Of a stretch of 7,823 nucleotides of DNA, positions 1 to 5,742 are shown piece by piece. The translations under genes and the position numbers were made by a program. Under the pieces are notes generated by a model that ran no database searches, was not told the DNA's origin, and was given only the letters and a program-made list of their open reading frames with translations. Within the stretch, counting starts at the first letter, position 1; every line of letters starts with the position of its first letter. The stretch lies in assembly GCA_016200825.1 (NCBI GenBank), contig JACQEA010000289.1, forward strand, positions 1 through 7,823, read 5' to 3'. This stretch comes from Chloroflexota bacterium (GTDB taxonomy: Bacteria; Chloroflexota; Anaerolineae; UBA4142).

Positions 1-476
1 ACCGAATTTAATTTGATCGGGCTCAAGCCCGCGCGTTCCGCCGCGAGAATCCCGCGCCACACTTCTTCCAATTTTCCAAAGCGCGTGATTTTGTGAAAGC
101 GTTCCGCGTCGAGTGTGTCAATGCTAATGTTCACGCGCTTTAGTCCGACGCGCGCGAGCGGTTCCGCGAGTTGTTCCAGCTTAACCGCGTTCGTCGTCAT
201 CGCGATTTCTTTGATGCCCGGCGTTTGCGCGATGCTTTTAACAATATTCACCAAATTCGGACGAATCGTGGGCTCGCCGCCGGTCAACCGCACGCGATCA
301 AACCCAATCGTTGCCGCGATGCGAATCAAGCGGATGAGTTCATCATCGCTCAAGAGATGCGGCAAGGGCGCGTAAAAATTTCCGCGCGCCGGCATACAAT
401 ACACGCAACGGAAATTACAGCGATCCGTTAGCGACACGCGCAAATAATGAATCTCGCGCCCAAAAGAATCTCTCAT
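1..476 (-). CDS. moaA: GTP 3',8-cyclase MoaA, N-terminal half (cut by window edge)
   Basis: A radical SAM enzyme that, in the MoaA family, converts GTP to (8S)-3',8-cyclo-GTP, the first step of molybdopterin biosynthesis in the cytoplasm. Seen: I translated 158 codons from the ATG at 476 down to the window edge. The protein opens MRDSFGREIHYLRVSLTDRC and carries the 4Fe-4S cysteine motif C20-x3-C24-x2-C27-M-P. It also has the SAM-binding GGEP (66-69), MTTNA (93-97) and SIDTLD (118-123). All of these are typical of MoaA, which is usually about 320-340 residues, so roughly half is present. The C-terminal second cluster is outside the window. The gene lies 53 nt downstream of the regulator on the same strand and may be co-transcribed with it. 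No Shine-Dalgarno is visible because a heptamer repeat fills the upstream spacer. Assignment as MoaA rather than another radical SAM protein is firm from the N-terminal signature. Confidence 0.93.
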   Translation of the reverse strand, partial: MRDSFGREIHYLRVSLTDRCNFRCVYCMPARGNFYAPLPHLLSDDELIRLIRIAATIGFDRVRLTGGEPTIRPNLVNIVKSIAQTPGIKEIAMTTNAVKLEQLAEPLARVGLKRVNISIDTLDAERFHKITRFGKLEEVWRGILAAERAGLSPIKLNS

Positions 477-478
477 CG

Positions 479-541
479 AATTACTTTTTACTGTTGACTG
501 TTTACTGTCTACTGATTACTATTTACTGATCACTGTTTACT
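479..541 (-). repeat. Degenerate heptamer tandem array (AGTRRWY, nine units)
   Basis: Read on the minus strand, this is exactly nine 7-base units such as AGTAAAC, AGTGATC, AGTAATC and AGTCAAC. Every unit starts with AGT and the last four bases vary. The array occupies essentially the whole regulator-moaA spacer. It also encodes the last three residues and the TGA stop of the regulator, and it ends two bases before the moaA start codon. It resembles the short tandemly repeated heptamers (STRR type) known from filamentous cyanobacteria; a relationship is not implied. Confidence 0.85.
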
Positions 542-1144
542 AATCTTGAACTCGCACACGTTACTCTCACTCATCATGCAACACGTCATTTTGACCGGAG
601 CGTCCATTAACGCGCCGAGCATCGCGGAATCCATTTCGCACAATTCAGGATGTTGCCGCGCCAGCGTGCCATACGGACAATTGCAGATACTCAACGCAAA
701 TCCATCTTCTGCTTCTTGCCAGGTTGCCATATAGCCGCGTTGCGACAAAAATTTCGCGGCGCGCTCTACGCGCGCGCGCGAACTCGCGTCTTTGCGTAAC
801 GCGGGCGCAGATTCCGCCGCGATTTTTCCGGTCTTGCGCAGGAACGCGCGCGTTTCGGCTTTGCCCAACGTCGCGTCAATCTCGTTCAGCAAATTTTCCG
901 AAAGCCAATCGTACTGTTTGGGCAATTGCGCGCACGCGCAATCCGCGAGCGCGTACTGCCCGGCGGGACGACCCACTCCACTCGGCGCGCCTTGCTCACA
1001 AACAATCAGTCCTTGCTCTTCGAGCAAACCGAGATGATAGCGCATTGCCATCGCGGATAATTTTGCAGCATGCGCGAGATCATCAATGGGCAGGGGGCCT
1101 TGTTTGCGCAGAGTTTCCAAAACCACTTGCCGAACATTTGACAT
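530..1144 (-). CDS. SufR-like winged-helix transcriptional regulator (COG2345) with candidate Fe-S cysteines
   Basis: A DNA-binding regulator of 204 residues from the ATG at 1144. Residues about 5-65 form a winged helix-turn-helix: VLETLRKQGPLPIDDLA, then MRYHLGLLEEQGLI, then the wing GVGRPAGQYAL. The C-terminal half carries clustered cysteines: C154 and C156 (CNCPYGTL), C169 (ELCEMD), C188, C189 and C197. The C156-x12-C169 spacing and a further Cys near the end recall the SufR group, which senses Fe-S status and represses suf genes; Fe-S binding here is inferred. A GTG eight codons upstream (1168) would also be in frame, but it lies inside the promoter between the -35 and -10, so I reject it. 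The last residues and the stop come from the heptamer array, so the natural C-terminus may have been altered. It is divergent from the DUF1786 gene and upstream of moaA, which suggests local and autoregulation. Confidence 0.85.
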   Translation of the reverse strand: MSNVRQVVLETLRKQGPLPIDDLAHAAKLSAMAMRYHLGLLEEQGLIVCEQGAPSGVGRPAGQYALADCACAQLPKQYDWLSENLLNEIDATLGKAETRAFLRKTGKIAAESAPALRKDASSRARVERAAKFLSQRGYMATWQEAEDGFALSICNCPYGTLARQHPELCEMDSAMLGALMDAPVKMTCCMMSESNVCEFKISKQ

Positions 1145-1153
1145 CTTGCGCGC

Positions 1154-1182
1154 ATTATACACGCGCACAGGATGGCTGTCAA
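1154..1182 (-). promoter_or_regulatory. Perfect sigma-70 type promoter of the regulator gene (TTGACA-N17-TATAAT)
   Basis: On the minus strand, TTGACA (1182-1177) and TATAAT (1159-1154) are separated by exactly 17 bases, a full consensus match. The expected start of transcription is about 1147, only some three bases before the ATG at 1144, so the mRNA should be leaderless or nearly so. Confidence 0.85.
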
Positions 1183-1215
1183 TATGTAAAAATTTATTTA
1201 TAGAAATTCAATTGC
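1183..1215. promoter_or_regulatory. AT-rich spacer between divergent promoters, possible UP element or operator
   Basis: The 33 bases between the two back-to-back -35 elements are strongly AT-rich, unlike the flanking GCGC-rich DNA. They contain AATTT and AAATT half-sites and a CAATTG palindrome (1209-1214). The position suits UP elements or an operator for the divergent regulator. No defined binding site can be named from one sequence. Confidence 0.4.
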
Positions 1216-1244
1216 TTGTCTCGCGTTGGTCTTTCCGCTATAAT
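1216..1244 (+). promoter_or_regulatory. Sigma-70 type promoter of the DUF1786 gene (TTGTCT-N17-TATAAT)
   Basis: TTGTCT (1216-1221) matches the -35 consensus at four of six positions. It is followed after 17 bases by a perfect TATAAT (1239-1244). Transcription should begin near 1251, about eight bases before the ATG at 1259. No Shine-Dalgarno lies in that short leader. Confidence 0.75.
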
Positions 1245-1258
1245 GCGCACGAACACGC

Positions 1259-2362
1259 ATGAAAATTTTAGCGATTGACATTGGCACTGGCACGCAAGAC
1301 ATTCTCCTCTTTGATACGCAAATCGAAATCGAGAATTGTTTGCACATGATCATGCCCTCGCCGACCGTACTGGTCGCGCAAAAAATTCGCGCGGCAACCG
1401 CGCGCGGTGACGATGTGTTGCTCACCGGCACAATCATGGGCGGCGGTCCATCGCAATGGGCGGCCGAAGATCACGTGCGCGCGGGTCATCGCGTTTTTGC
1501 GACGGCGCGCGCGGCGAAAAGTTTCAACGATGAAATCGCGCACGTGGAAAAAATGGGCATTCGCGTTATCGGCGATAACGAAGCCGCGCGAATGCAAAAC
1601 GCGACGCGCGTCGAACTGCGCGATGTGAATTTGAGCGCGATTGAAAATTCTTTCGCCGCGTTCGGCGTGAAATTGGAATACGACGCGCTCGCGATTGCCG
1701 TATTCGATCACGGCGACGCGCCGCCAGGGTACAGCGATCGTCTTTTTCGTTTCGATTTTCTGGCGGAGCGTTTGCGCACGTTCAATTCACCCGCCGCGTT
1801 TGCTTTTCGGCGCGATGAAATTCCGCCGCGCCTCACGCGGATGCGCGCGGTCGCGGACAATTTGGGCGGCAATGAACCATTGATCGTAATGGACACCGCG
1901 CCCGCGGCGGCGCTCGGCGCGCTAGAAGACGCGCGCGTGCGCGCACAGCGCACCGCGCTCATCGCGAATATCGGCAATTTTCACACGCTCGCGTTTCGTT
2001 ACGACGACGGAATGATTACGGGCGTGTTTGAACATCACACCGGCGAATTAAAACAAGCGCAACTGGAAAATTTTCTCGCGCAACTCGCGGACAGTACGTT
2101 GACGCACGACGCGATTTTTAATTCGCAGGGACACGGCGCGCTGTTGCTTGACGCGCGTCCGATCGCGTTAGATTTTCTCGCAGTCGTGGGTCCGCGCCGC
2201 GGCCTGTTGTTGAATTCGCGTTTGCATCCGTACTTTGCCACGCCGTACGGCGATATGATGCTGGCGGGCTGTTTTGGTTTGGTGCGCGCGTACGCGGAGT
2301 TGCATGAGAACGCGCGCGCGGAAATCGAACAAGCATTAGAGAAGGCAAAAGAAATCGTATGA
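1259..2362 (+). CDS. DUF1786/COG4012 family protein, ASKHA-like fold, unknown function
   Basis: A 367-residue protein that I recognise as DUF1786, an uncharacterised family that has carried the label 'putative pyruvate formate-lyase activating enzyme' without clear proof. Visible motifs suggest an actin/sugar-kinase/Hsp70-like nucleotide-binding fold. They are IDIGTGTQD at 6-14 (phosphate-1-like loop), TGTIMGGGPS at 56-65, IANIGNFHT at 235-243 (phosphate-2-like), VFEHHTGEL at 256-264 and a conserved-looking GDMMLAGCFGLVRA near 331-344. There are no membrane segments or signal peptide, so it is probably cytoplasmic. The ATG at 1259 starts about eight bases after the predicted transcription start, implying leaderless-type translation. 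It is divergent from the SufR-like regulator and close to moaA, so a link to radical SAM or Fe-S chemistry is possible; that is inference. Codon use is host-like (GCG/CGC-rich). Confidence 0.85.
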   Translation: MKILAIDIGTGTQDILLFDTQIEIENCLHMIMPSPTVLVAQKIRAATARGDDVLLTGTIMGGGPSQWAAEDHVRAGHRVFATARAAKSFNDEIAHVEKMGIRVIGDNEAARMQNATRVELRDVNLSAIENSFAAFGVKLEYDALAIAVFDHGDAPPGYSDRLFRFDFLAERLRTFNSPAAFAFRRDEIPPRLTRMRAVADNLGGNEPLIVMDTAPAAALGALEDARVRAQRTALIANIGNFHTLAFRYDDGMITGVFEHHTGELKQAQLENFLAQLADSTLTHDAIFNSQGHGALLLDARPIALDFLAVVGPRRGLLLNSRLHPYFATPYGDMMLAGCFGLVRAYAELHENARAEIEQALEKAKEIV

Positions 2363-2368
2363 TGCCGC

Positions 2369-2474
2369 GTAAGGGCGAGGCATTTGCCAGATCACATTCC
2401 TCATATTGTCTTGATTGGTTTCAGCCGATTTGATTCGCATGAAATTTTGAAAAGGCAAATGCCTCGCCCCTTAC
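2369..2474. repeat. 106-bp MITE-like element with long imperfect inverted ends
   Basis: The left arm at 2369-2388 (GTAAGGGCGAGGCATTTGCC) pairs with the right arm at 2454-2474, with a single extra C as the only difference. About 65 bases lie between the arms. It fills most of the gap between the DUF1786 and cytochrome b5-like genes and ends 10 bases before the latter's start codon. Such GGGCGAGGC palindromes look like dispersed non-coding repeats. They could also form a hairpin in the mRNA that affects translation of the next gene. Confidence 0.7.
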
Positions 2475-2484
2475 TACGCACAAC

Positions 2485-2733
2485 ATGGAACAACCAATCC
2501 AACGCATCTTTACCAAACAAGAGTTGAAAAAGTATGACGGCTCGCGCAAGAATCCGGTGTACATCGCGTATAAAGGTTTGGTGTACGATGTCACGACGAG
2601 CGCGCATTGGTGGACGGGCATGCATCGCAATTTGCATTTCGCGGGTCAAGATTTGACCGACGAAATCGCCGACGCGCCGCATACGGATTTAGTGTTCAGA
2701 AAATTTCCAGTCGTGGGAATTCTAGAAAAGTAG
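2485..2733 (+). CDS. Small cytochrome b5-like heme-binding domain protein (COG4892 type)
   Basis: An 82-residue single-domain protein of the prokaryotic cytochrome b5-like heme/steroid-binding family. The family pattern is clear: FTKQELKKYDGSRKNPVYIA (9-28), then YKGLVYDVTTSAHW (29-42), GMHRNLHFAGQDLTDEI (45-61) and APHTDLVFRKFPVVG (64-78). Candidate heme-ligand histidines are H47, H51 and H66. The length is normal for stand-alone members. There is no signal peptide or membrane anchor, so it should be cytosolic and may act in electron transfer or heme handling; the partner is unknown. The ATG at 2485 has no visible Shine-Dalgarno and sits just after the right arm of an inverted repeat. A second, different palindromic repeat follows the gene. 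Codon use is host-like. Confidence 0.88.
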   Translation: MEQPIQRIFTKQELKKYDGSRKNPVYIAYKGLVYDVTTSAHWWTGMHRNLHFAGQDLTDEIADAPHTDLVFRKFPVVGILEK

Positions 2734-2747
2734 GACGCGGACGAATT

Positions 2748-2858
2748 TGTCATTGCGAGGAGCAGATTCGATTCGCTCACTGTAAACTCCGCGACGAAGC
2801 AATCTCCAACATTCATTTGGGGATTGCTTCGCCGCAAAATGCGCGGCTCGCAATGACA
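2748..2858. repeat. Dispersed palindromic repeat of the TGTCATTGCGAG...GAAGCAATCTCC family
   Basis: Outer arms TGTCATTGCGAG (2748-2759) and CTCGCAATGACA (2847-2858) are perfect complements. An inner hairpin pairs 2791-2809 with 2817-2835 (17 of 19 positions) around a 7-base loop. This is the widely seen 'TCATTGCGAGG / GAAGCAATC' repeat of bacterial chromosomes. Open frames through it are artefacts of the repeat. It separates the cytochrome b5-like gene from the DUF554 gene and may act as a transcript-end hairpin. Confidence 0.85.
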
Positions 2859-2866
2859 GAACACTC

Positions 2867-2872
2867 AGAGGG
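2867..2872 (+). promoter_or_regulatory. Shine-Dalgarno site AGAGGG for the DUF554 gene
   Basis: A purine-rich AGAGGG ends six bases before the ATG at 2879 and fixes that start. It is one of the few good ribosome-binding sites in the window; several other genes lack one. Confidence 0.6.
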
Positions 2873-2878
2873 CTTCAC

Positions 2879-3598
2879 ATGACCGGCACCATCATCAATG
2901 TCATCACCGTTATCATCGGCGGAATGCTGGGCGCGCGCTTAGGCGCGCGCTTACCGGAACGCGTCCGCGTCACCGTGATCAATGGAATCGGATTGCTGAC
3001 GCTGGTGATTGGAATGCAAATGGCGCTGACCACGCGCAACATCTTGATCGTGATGGCAAGCGTTTTGCTCGGCGGCATCCTCGGCGAGGCGATGGGGATT
3101 CACGCGCGGCTCGATCAGATCGGAAATAATTTGCAAGCGCGCTTTGCGCGCGGCGATGAAAAAAATAATTTCACGCGCGGCTTTATCACGGCGAGTCTCG
3201 TCTTTTGCGTGGGACCGCTCACGTTGTTGGGTTCCATTCAAGACGGTTTGCTCGGTGATTACAAATTGCTCGCGATCAAATCATTGTTGGACGCGTTCGC
3301 GGGAATGGCTTTCGCGTCAACGCTCGGTGTGGGTGTGGTGTTTGCCGCGCTGACTGTGTTCGTCTATCAAGGCGGCATCGCGCTTGCGGCGCGATTATTC
3401 GGCAGCGCGCTCGGCGCGGTAACGCGCGATACTCCGTGGGTGATCGAAATGACCGCGACCGGCGGCGTTTTGATTTTGGGCATCGGATTAATTTTGCTCG
3501 AACTCAAACCGGTGCGCGTCGCGAATCTTTTGCCCGCGATTGTGATCGCGCCGATAATTGTCACGGCACTCGATTTTTTCAAAATTATTTTGCCGTAG
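2879..3598 (+). CDS. DUF554 family integral membrane protein (YdfK/YqgA type)
   Basis: A 239-residue hydrophobic protein matching the DUF554 family, which has no established biochemical role and is placed in the inner membrane. I see about seven candidate membrane segments: residues ~4-20, 33-50, 54-71, 101-122, 138-170, 192-208 and 214-236. Family-typical stretches include MTGTIINVITVIIGGMLGAR at the start, NILIVMASVLLGGILGEAMG (54-73) with IHARLDQIG, and GPLTLLGSIQDGLLGDY (112-128) followed by KSLLDAFAGMAFASTLG. A charged cytoplasmic-type loop (about 75-100) separates the two halves. The length is normal for the family. The start is supported by AGAGGG six bases upstream. It stands alone between a palindromic repeat and the kinase gene, so the neighbours do not suggest a substrate. 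Confidence 0.92.
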   Translation: MTGTIINVITVIIGGMLGARLGARLPERVRVTVINGIGLLTLVIGMQMALTTRNILIVMASVLLGGILGEAMGIHARLDQIGNNLQARFARGDEKNNFTRGFITASLVFCVGPLTLLGSIQDGLLGDYKLLAIKSLLDAFAGMAFASTLGVGVVFAALTVFVYQGGIALAARLFGSALGAVTRDTPWVIEMTATGGVLILGIGLILLELKPVRVANLLPAIVIAPIIVTALDFFKIILP

Positions 3599-3636
3599 AA
3601 CAGAAAAGAGACTTAGATCTAACAACTAGAATTTTT

Positions 3637-3646
3637 GTTGGGCGGC
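3637..3646 (+). repeat. GTTGGGCGGC decamer (copy 1 of 3) preceding the kinase gene
   Basis: The same 10 bases occur at 6272-6281 on this strand and at 7043-7034 on the other strand, always in non-coding DNA. The first seven bases fit the integron core consensus GTTRRRY. Thirteen bases upstream lies ATCTAAC (3617-3623), which fits RYYYAAC, but the intervening DNA is too short for a full attC site. AACAA/TTGTT just inside can form a small hairpin. Confidence 0.5.
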
Positions 3647-3696
3647 ATACGCTACTAAACTAAATTGTCTCATAAAGATGGAAAACTTGAATTTCA

Positions 3697-4719
3697 ATGC
3701 GTGAAAAACCTAATCTCCATGACGAAAAAATTATCGCGTGTTTGCAGAATGAATATGGGTTGCTTGTCGTCCAACTCACTTTTCTCCCGATTGGATGGGC
3801 GAATACGGCGGTCTATCGCGTCGTCGCGGACGATGCAACGCTATATTTTTGCAAGCTAAGGCGCGACATCTTTGACGAAACTTCGGTACTGTTACCCAAA
3901 TTTCTCAGCGACCAAGGCATCGCGCAAATCATTCCTCCTCTGCCAACCAAGACGGCGCAACTCTGGACAAATCTGGACGCCTTCAAGTTGATTCTGTACC
4001 CTTTTGTTGAAGGACGCAATGGTTTTCAGGATGAATTGTCAGATCGTCACTGGCGCGATTTTGGCGCAGCCCTCAAAAAGATTCACACCGCGGTATTGCC
4101 TCCAACACTCATCAGCCGCATCCCGCACGAAAAATATTCTCCACAGTGGCGCGAAATCGTAAAGACGTTCTTGAAGCGTGTCGAGGATGACGCTTTTGCT
4201 GATCCCATTAAAGTAAAATCAGCGGCGTTTTTGAGAGCCAGACGCGATGAGTTTCTCGATCTCGTCGGGCGCGCTGAACGGCTCGCTCAGGCGCTTGCGT
4301 CTCGGTCTCCGGAATTTATTTTGTGTCATTCTGACCTTCACGCCGGAAATATCCTGATTGATGCAAATGATAATCTTTTCATTGTTGATTGGGACAATCC
4401 GATCTTTGCACCCAAAGAGCGTGACCTGATGTTTATCGGTGGTGGTGTGGGTGGTATCTGGAAAAAAGAACGAGAAGCTGCGCTCTTCTATCAAGGCTAC
4501 GGTCAAACGGAGACCGATTCAATCGCGTTGGCGTATTATCGCTATGAACGAATTATTGAAGACATTGCGGTCGAGTGCGAGCAAATATTTTTGACAAATG
4601 AAGGCGGTCAAGATCGAGAACAAGCGCTTGACTATTTGAAATCTAACTTTCTGCCCAACAGTGTTTTAGAGATTGCCTACAAGTCAGACAAAACATCGAG
4701 AGATGGGTATCTGCCATGA
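3697..4719 (+). CDS. Aminoglycoside phosphotransferase (APH)-fold kinase of unknown substrate
   Basis: A 340-residue member of the APH/choline-kinase-like phosphotransferase family (PF01636, COG2334-like). The catalytic loop HSDLHAGN is at 211-218, with D213 as the likely base and N218 as a metal ligand. The following IVDWDNPIFAPKERDLMFIG (229-248) supplies the metal-binding D231. The N-lobe includes GWANTAVYRVV (33-43) and the strand LYFCKLR (49-55), where K53 is a candidate ATP-anchoring lysine. The hinge region resembles LILYPFVEG (98-106). The APKERDLMF block resembles spectinomycin-kinase-like APH(9) relatives, but such homologues are common chromosomal genes and resistance should not be assumed. 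The ATG at 3697 has only a weak GGAAAA upstream. The stop overlaps the methyltransferase start (ATGA), so the two are translationally coupled. Its base use is less GCGC-rich than the flanking genes, a possible sign of transfer. Confidence 0.88.
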   Translation: MREKPNLHDEKIIACLQNEYGLLVVQLTFLPIGWANTAVYRVVADDATLYFCKLRRDIFDETSVLLPKFLSDQGIAQIIPPLPTKTAQLWTNLDAFKLILYPFVEGRNGFQDELSDRHWRDFGAALKKIHTAVLPPTLISRIPHEKYSPQWREIVKTFLKRVEDDAFADPIKVKSAAFLRARRDEFLDLVGRAERLAQALASRSPEFILCHSDLHAGNILIDANDNLFIVDWDNPIFAPKERDLMFIGGGVGGIWKKEREAALFYQGYGQTETDSIALAYYRYERIIEDIAVECEQIFLTNEGGQDREQALDYLKSNFLPNSVLEIAYKSDKTSRDGYLP

Positions 4720-5351
4720 AACGCGATTTCATTCAACTTGTCCAACAGGGCTACAACCAAATCGCGCGCGATTATCTTGCGTGGCGCGAGGAAGAAGCGA
4801 TGTTGTTTCGCGCAGAATTACAAGACCTCGCCGCGCGTTTGCCGCGCGAGGCAACCGTCCTCGACGTGGGTTGCGGCGCGGGCGTGCCGTTCACATTATG
4901 GCTGAGCGAAAAGTTTCGCGCGACCGGCGTTGACATTTCTGCCGCACAGATCGCGCTCGCGCGGCAACACGTACCCCGCGCGACTTTTTTTCAGCAAGAC
5001 ATGCTCGCGCTCGATTCGTTTTGCGCGCCGCAATCGTTCGATGCGATCACTTGTTTCTATTCGCTCATTCACGTCCCGCGCGATCAGCACGCGCGCGTGC
5101 TGGGACATTTCAACCGCGTCCTCAAAGCGCGCGGCTATTTGCTCCTCATCACTGGCAATGGCGATCTAAACGACGACATTGACGATTTTTTTGGCGCGAC
5201 GATGTACTGGAGTCACTTTGCCCGCGCGACGAGTTTGCAAATAATTCGCGACGCCGGTTTTGAAATTTTGTGGGACAAGATCGTCGCGGATCGTCCATCG
5301 GGGTCGCACGTCTTGGCATTCGCGCGGAAAAATTTTTCTGAAACCTCGTAA
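4716..5351 (+). CDS. Class I SAM-dependent methyltransferase
   Basis: A 211-residue Rossmann-fold methyltransferase. Motif I is VLDVGCGAGVPFT (48-60). The acidic SAM-ribose residue is D73 in TGVDISAAQIALAR. The third strand is TFFQQDMLALD (90-100), and motif IV is FDAITCFYSLIHVPRDQH (108-125). A post-core strand ends in YLLLITGN (141-148). The C-terminal part, MYWSHFARATSLQIIRDAGFEI, fits small-molecule rather than nucleic-acid methyltransferases, but the substrate cannot be named. It begins within the stop codon of the kinase gene, so both are made from one message and may modify the same kind of compound. Its GCG/CGC-rich codons look host-like, unlike the kinase gene. A strong hairpin terminator follows six bases after the stop codon. 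Confidence 0.92.
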   Translation: MKRDFIQLVQQGYNQIARDYLAWREEEAMLFRAELQDLAARLPREATVLDVGCGAGVPFTLWLSEKFRATGVDISAAQIALARQHVPRATFFQQDMLALDSFCAPQSFDAITCFYSLIHVPRDQHARVLGHFNRVLKARGYLLLITGNGDLNDDIDDFFGATMYWSHFARATSLQIIRDAGFEILWDKIVADRPSGSHVLAFARKNFSETS

Positions 5352-5356
5352 ATAGA

Positions 5357-5395
5357 AAAAACTCCCACGAGCTGATTGAACCCATGGGAGTTTTT
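5357..5395. terminator. Intrinsic terminator, perfect 11-bp stem (bidirectional)
   Basis: AAAAACTCCCA (5357-5367) pairs perfectly with TGGGAGTTTTT (5385-5395) around a 17-base loop. The U-run follows the stem on the plus strand and, by symmetry, also on the minus strand. It should end the kinase-methyltransferase transcript and could also stop the converging toxin-antitoxin transcript. Confidence 0.8.
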
Positions 5396-5529
5396 GTGAA
5401 TGTATTATTCAAAGGCGATGCAATTCTGTTTGCCGACGGTTTGCGTTCAGCCGCGCGCGTAGCGCAGCTAGGCGAAGCGATCAAGAAAGACCGCAAGCGT
5501 AGAAGAATTGGTTTGCGCTCACGAACACT
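5396..5529. other. Non-coding gap between convergent genes, no recognised element
   Basis: These 134 bases lie between the terminator and the antitoxin stop. They include GCGC-rich, self-complementary stretches around 5446-5480. An open frame runs across them, but it starts inside the terminator stem and runs into the antitoxin gene on the opposite strand, so I do not call it. I looked here for an attC site to close the toxin-antitoxin cassette and found no convincing one. Confidence 0.4.
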
Positions 5530-5742
5530 TCATTGTTCCGTCTTTCGCCTTTTCTCAATTTCACTCACAATATCATCAAGGGATTTATTTGCAAAAAGAA
5601 CTTTTCGTTCCTGAGTGTAATTTCCATATCCTTGAGTAAATTGTTTGAGGAAGCGAACGGCATCAACAACGCCTAACTCTTTATAGAGCAGGCTGATTGC
5701 TTGTTGATTAATTTCGATCAAGGGTCTTGCGTCAGTAATCAT
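5530..5742 (-). CDS. Putative antitoxin of a toxin-first PIN-type toxin-antitoxin pair
   Basis: A 70-residue protein opening MITDARPLIEINQQAISLLY. It has a predicted helical core LLYKELGVVDAVRFLKQFTQGYGNY (18-41) and a charged helix SLDDIVSEIEKRRK (54-67). I recall similar small proteins beside PIN-domain genes in cyanobacteria and other phyla, where they are annotated as hypothetical. The LGVVDAVRFLKQF stretch could be part of a DNA-binding helix set, but no named antitoxin fold (RHH, AbrB, Phd) is evident. The start is clear: it overlaps the PIN gene stop by four bases (ATGA), and AGGAG (5755-5751) lies eight bases upstream inside that gene. Cognate neutralisation of the PIN protein is inferred from this coupling. 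Base composition is lower in GC than the flanking host-like genes, and no separate promoter is visible. Confidence 0.72.
   Translation of the reverse strand: MITDARPLIEINQQAISLLYKELGVVDAVRFLKQFTQGYGNYTQERKVLFANKSLDDIVSEIEKRRKTEQ

Noticed and set aside
479..541. CRISPR array or iteron-type origin
   Set aside because: Units are contiguous 7-base degenerate repeats without spacers, and no replication gene or AT-rich unwinding region accompanies them.
1145..1168. Upstream in-frame GTG start (1168) adding eight residues to the regulator
   Set aside because: It lies between the -35 and -10 of a perfect promoter and would not be in the transcript.
2607..2882. Open frames on both strands across the cytochrome b5 3' end and the following spacer
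   Set aside because: They consist largely of the TCATTGCGAG palindromic repeat, a known source of spurious translations, and overlap a real gene.
3638..3666. TTGGGC-N17-TAAATT as a promoter for the kinase gene
   Set aside because: Only three and four of six consensus positions match, and the -35 coincides with the repeated decamer, so the resemblance is too weak to list.
3697..4719. Calling the APH-fold kinase an antibiotic-resistance gene
   Set aside because: The catalytic motifs show the fold, not the substrate; chromosomal APH-fold kinases act on many metabolites.
5149..5496. Minus-strand open frame of 115 codons
   Set aside because: It is mostly antisense to the methyltransferase and reads through the terminator; its composition is that of a shadow frame.
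5384..5614. Plus-strand open frame of 76 codons after the terminator
   Set aside because: It begins inside the terminator stem, ends antisense to the antitoxin gene, and has no recognisable protein features or ribosome-binding site.
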